8,571 nucleotides of DNA from an uncultured Kineosporia sp. (GTDB taxonomy: Bacteria > Actinomycetota > Actinomycetes > Actinomycetales > Kineosporiaceae): contig CALMAR010000467.1 of NCBI GenBank assembly GCA_937859855.1, positions 1-8,571 on the forward strand, in the 5' to 3' direction. Shown piece by piece: positions 6,149 through 8,571 of this stretch; position 1 is the first letter of the stretch; each line of letters begins with the position of its first letter. The translations under genes were made by a program, and so were the position numbers. Under the pieces are notes generated by a model that had not been told where the DNA came from, ran no database searches, and saw nothing but the letters and a program-made list of their open reading frames with translations.

Positions 6149-7577
6149 AGGGGCACCCAGCAACGGTCAGCTGACCGCGGCCGACTACCGGCAGGTCTCA
6201 CTCTGGCTGGATCAGATCTCGGCGACCGATCCGCTGAAGCCGCGCCCGCAGCTCGATGGCAGCACCGAGGCCGACGTCTGCATCGTCGGAGCCGGCTTCA
6301 CCGGATTGTGGACCGCCTACTACCTGCTCCGGGCCGCTCCCGGCTTACGGGTTCTGGTGCTGGACGCGCAGATCGCCGGCTTCGGCGCCAGCGGCCGCAA
6401 CGGCGGCTGGTGTTCGTCATTGTTCCCGGCCGGGGTCCAGGCGCTGGCTCGCCGGGACGGTCGCGGCCAGGCCCTGGCGATGCGCCGGGCGATGAACGCA
6501 ACCGTGGCTGAGGTGGGCTCGGTGGCGGCGGCCGAGGGCATCGAATGTGACTACGCCCCTGGAGGTTCGGTCTACCTGGCCCGCAGCGACGCCCAGCTGC
6601 GCCGGGCCCGGGAGCAGGTGGTCTGCGACGCGGAGTTCGGCGGCGTGGACGGGCTGCGCTGGCTGCCAGCGGCGGAGGCGTCCGCTCAGGTCGGCGCCAA
6701 GGGCGTTCTGGGCGGAGTGTTCTCGCCACACTGCGCGCGGATCCAGCCGGCCAAGCTGGTCCGGGGGCTGGCGCAGGTGGTGGAACGGATGGGGGCGGTG
6801 ATCGCCGAGCAGACCCCGGCGCTGGAACTGGTTCCGGCGTCCCGGGCCGGCGCCGGCGCCACCGTACTGACCGCGCAGGGCCGGGTCCGAGCCCGGTCGG
6901 TGATCCGGGCCACCGAGGCCTGGACCGCAACTCTGCCCGGCTCACAGCGGGCGGTGGTGCCGGTGTATTCGCTGATGGTCGCGACCGCGCCACTGCCGGC
7001 CTCCTTCTGGGAGCAGGCCGGGCTGTGGCGGGGGCAGACCTTCAACGACGAGCGGCATCTGATCATCTATGGTCAGCGCACCGCCGACGATCGGCTGGCC
7101 TTCGGTGGCCGGGGGGCGCCGTACTTCCTCGGGTCCCGGATCCGGCCCGAACAGGACCGGTCGGCCAGGGTTTTCGCCGCGTTGCGAGCCACCCTGCGCG
7201 ATCTGTTCCCCGGGCTGGGGGCAGACGACTTCACCCACGCCTGGGGGGGCCCGCTGGGCATCCCCCGGGACTGGTACGCCTCGGTGGGCTTCGATCGGCA
7301 GACCCGGATCGGCTGGGCCGGTGGGTATGTCGGCGACGGCGTGGGCACTTCCAACCTGGCCGGGCGGACGCTGAGTGATCTGGTCCTGGAACAGGATTCC
7401 GGGCTGACCCGGCTGCCCTGGGTCGGTCACCGGTCGCCGCGGTGGGAACCGGAACCGCTGCGCTGGCTGGCGGTGAACGCCGGGCTGTCGGCCATGTCGG
7501 TGGCCGATGCCGAGGAGCGGATCACCCGCCGCCCCTCCCTGGCGGCTGCTCTGATGGGCCCCTTCATCGGGCTGTAG
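6141..7577 (+). CDS. second FAD-dependent amine oxidase-like protein (DAO family)
   Basis: This 478-residue DAO-family flavoprotein is a divergent paralogue of the minus-strand oxidase. It shows the dinucleotide-binding motif IVGAGFTGLWTAYYL (48-62), FGASGRNGGWCSS (81-93), a central LIIYGQRTADDRLAFGGRG (307-325), the C-terminal flavin motif GYVGDGVGTSNLAGRTLSDLVL (395-416, shown here as key residues G395, G398, G400, G402 and G408) and the PEPLRW tail (437-442) also found in the paralogue. No signal peptide is seen. Chemistry should be oxidative deamination or dealkylation of an amine with H2O2 release. The middle, substrate-facing half differs clearly from the paralogue, so substrate overlap is uncertain. 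The GTG start at 6141 overlaps the preceding stop by 8 bases. The nearest purine-rich stretch (GAAGG) is 12 bases away, so coupling is likely. It is the last gene of the plus-strand operon, and its stop is 19 bases from a convergent gene. Confidence 0.85.
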   Translation: MAEGAPSNGQLTAADYRQVSLWLDQISATDPLKPRPQLDGSTEADVCIVGAGFTGLWTAYYLLRAAPGLRVLVLDAQIAGFGASGRNGGWCSSLFPAGVQALARRDGRGQALAMRRAMNATVAEVGSVAAAEGIECDYAPGGSVYLARSDAQLRRAREQVVCDAEFGGVDGLRWLPAAEASAQVGAKGVLGGVFSPHCARIQPAKLVRGLAQVVERMGAVIAEQTPALELVPASRAGAGATVLTAQGRVRARSVIRATEAWTATLPGSQRAVVPVYSLMVATAPLPASFWEQAGLWRGQTFNDERHLIIYGQRTADDRLAFGGRGAPYFLGSRIRPEQDRSARVFAALRATLRDLFPGLGADDFTHAWGGPLGIPRDWYASVGFDRQTRIGWAGGYVGDGVGTSNLAGRTLSDLVLEQDSGLTRLPWVGHRSPRWEPEPLRWLAVNAGLSAMSVADAEERITRRPSLAAALMGPFIGL

Positions 7578-7596
7578 CTCGGGTGGGGCCGGGGGT

Positions 7597-8157
7597 CTAG
7601 CGCAGTTCGCCCGGCAGCAGGCTGAACACCACCGTGTCCCGCCGCCCGCCCTTGAACGGCAGGTGCGAGCGCAGCACCCCCTCCCGGCTGAAGCCGCAAC
7701 GCTCCGCGACCCGCTGGGAGGCAGCGTTGTCCGGGCCACAGGTCAGCTCCAGACGCGCCACGCCGAGCTGGCCGAACGCCCAGCCAGCAACCAGCCGCAC
7801 CATGTGGGTGGCGACTCCGCGGCCCCGCGCGGCCGGTCCGAGCCAGTAGCCGACGGCCGCCAGCCCCTTATCGAGATCCACCTTGTTCAGGCTGCCGCCG
7901 CCGAACACGGCTTCCTCGCCGGCCGGATCGACCAGAGCGAAGCTCAGTTCCTCGCCGCGCCGCCTCCACTCTTCCTGCTCGACGAAGAAGGTACAGGCGT
8001 CCTGTTCGGTATAAGGGGTCGTGAACGGCCAGGCGAACCGCTGCACCACCGGATCCTGGTACGACACCAGCATCGAGGGCAGGTCGGACTTCCGCCACGG
8101 GCGCAACCGCACCACCTCGTCGGCCAGCGGTGGCGCCGGGTGGAGGAGCTCGGTCAC
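7597..8157 (-). CDS. GNAT-family N-acetyltransferase (RimJ/RimL-like)
   Basis: This 186-residue protein is a single GNAT domain of the Acetyltransf_3 (RimJ/RimL-like) type. It opens with VVRLRPWRKSDLPSML (15-30). The acetyl-CoA pyrophosphate loop is visible as AARGRGVATHMV (109-120), preceded by the strand AAVGYWLG, and the NAASQRVAERCGFSREGVLR motif (144-163) is the family's C-terminal signature. Members acetylate protein N-termini, antibiotics, amino acids or polyamines, and the acceptor cannot be read here. The start chosen is GTG at 8157, which places the RLRP motif at the usual distance from the N-terminus, though no strong ribosome binding site precedes it. It lies 32 bases downstream of the flavoprotein reductase on the same strand, so the two probably share a transcript. 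It is convergent with the amine operon, so a shared pathway is not implied, although polyamine acetylation would fit. Confidence 0.88.
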   Translation of the reverse strand: MTELLHPAPPLADEVVRLRPWRKSDLPSMLVSYQDPVVQRFAWPFTTPYTEQDACTFFVEQEEWRRRGEELSFALVDPAGEEAVFGGGSLNKVDLDKGLAAVGYWLGPAARGRGVATHMVRLVAGWAFGQLGVARLELTCGPDNAASQRVAERCGFSREGVLRSHLPFKGGRRDTVVFSLLPGELR

Positions 8158-8189
8158 ACCAGCACCGTAGGCGCTGGGACAGGTGAGCG

Positions 8190-8571
8190 TCAGCGGGCCG
8201 GAGCCGGCTTGCGGGCTTCCACCAGATGCTGGCCCTGCTCGTAGTCGTCATCGGCCTGGTGGGTGAGCACGCCGACGGCCACGCCGTCCTTGTCGCAGTA
8301 CCAGGCGGTGAACGCCCCGCCACCGTGGTCCACCATCCGCACCTGGTCGTAGCCGTCCCCCCAGGCCGAGTACTTGAGCGTGTGGTCCCCGATCTCCGAC
8401 CAGAATCCCGGCGGATTCGACCACTCGTCATCCGCGCCCGCCGCCGTACGGCCCGCGATCTCGCCCATCCGCAGCGCCTCGCCCCAGTGCTCGACACTCA
8501 GCCGCCGCCCCGCCGCAGCGTTGTAGGCCCTGGCCAGGTCGCCGGCCGCGAGCACGCCTGCGGCGCTGGTG
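8190..8571 (-). CDS. FAD/NAD(P)-dependent flavoprotein reductase, C-terminal part (5' end outside window)
   Basis: The minus-strand frame is open to the right edge, reading TSAAGVLAAGDLARAYN from base 8570 downward. This is the second FAD-binding signature (T-x3-G-[VI]-x-A-x-G-D) of pyridine nucleotide-disulphide oxidoreductases. It is followed by VEHWGEALRMGEIAGRT and PPGFWSEIGDHTLKY, matching the reductase C-terminal domain of ferredoxin/rubredoxin reductase-like proteins. About 126 C-terminal residues are present and the NAD-binding core lies outside the window. The GTG at 8555 is the Val inside the FAD motif, not a start. Such enzymes pass electrons from NAD(P)H to a small redox protein, or act alone on quinones and other acceptors. 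The partner is unknown. The GNAT gene follows by 32 bases. Confidence 0.85.
   Translation of the reverse strand, partial: TSAAGVLAAGDLARAYNAAAGRRLSVEHWGEALRMGEIAGRTAAGADDEWSNPPGFWSEIGDHTLKYSAWGDGYDQVRMVDHGGGAFTAWYCDKDGVAVGVLTHQADDDYEQGQHLVEARKPAPAR

Noticed and set aside
4132..6201. 689-residue open frame on the minus strand opposite the aminotransferase and the FMN-barrel gene
   Set aside because: High-GC DNA keeps antisense frames open. The translation is low-complexity, rich in Arg, Gly, Pro, Ala and Ser, shows no domain, and spans two clearly recognisable plus-strand genes.
7557..7589. GGCCCC and GGGGCC complementary stretches around the end of the second oxidase
   Set aside because: The loop of about 21 bases is long, one arm is inside coding sequence and there is no T-run, so it was not called a terminator.
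8190..8555. Complete 121-residue small protein starting at the GTG at 8555
   Set aside because: The frame continues to the right edge and the GTG is a Val within a FAD-binding signature, so it is the tail of a larger reductase.
1..8571. Mobile element, defence system, CRISPR or biosynthetic cluster hidden in the window
   Set aside because: No transposase, integrase, nuclease, repeat array or carrier-protein motif was found on either strand. Coding genes with ordinary metabolic families fill almost the whole window.

Overview
The window is dense, high-GC DNA with strongly G/C-biased codon third positions, frequent GTG and TTG starts, short gaps and several overlapping genes. This, plus the protein types (a gamma-aminobutyraldehyde-type aldehyde dehydrogenase, a class III transaminase and an Lrp/AsnC regulator side by side, closely resembling remembered Streptomyces proteins), points to an actinobacterial chromosome. 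The genus cannot be read from the sequence. No insertion sequence, tRNA, rRNA, CRISPR array or phage gene was seen.

Layout. (1) 2-535, plus strand: the 3' end of a GAF-domain protein cut by the left edge. (2) 561-3417, minus strand: an aldehyde dehydrogenase followed by an FAD-dependent amine-oxidase-like gene that overlaps it by 8 bases. The convergent gap with the GAF gene is 25 bases and holds a small hairpin. (3) 3418-3586: a 169-base divergent promoter region containing a clear 6-4-6 inverted repeat. (4) 3587-7577, plus strand: an Lrp/AsnC regulator, a PLP-dependent class III aminotransferase (4-base overlap), an FMN-binding split-barrel protein (22-base gap) and a second FAD-dependent oxidoreductase (8-base overlap). 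(5) 7597-8571, minus strand: a GNAT acetyltransferase and, upstream of it, the C-terminal part of a pyridine-nucleotide flavoprotein reductase cut by the right edge.

The central six genes read as one divergently transcribed catabolic module for putrescine or a related polyamine or primary amine. The transaminase and one or both flavin oxidases could each convert the terminal amine to an aldehyde, and the dehydrogenase would oxidise that aldehyde (4-aminobutanal to GABA if the substrate is putrescine). The Lrp-type protein is the obvious local regulator, probably acting at the inverted repeat between the two arms. No gamma-glutamylpolyamine synthetase, gamma-glutamyl-GABA hydrolase, GABA transaminase, succinate-semialdehyde dehydrogenase or polyamine transporter lies in the window, so the exact substrate remains inferred. 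The overall system is a variant of known polyamine catabolism. The less usual points are two distinct flavin oxidases, one per arm, and an FMN-barrel protein inserted between the PLP enzyme and the second oxidase.
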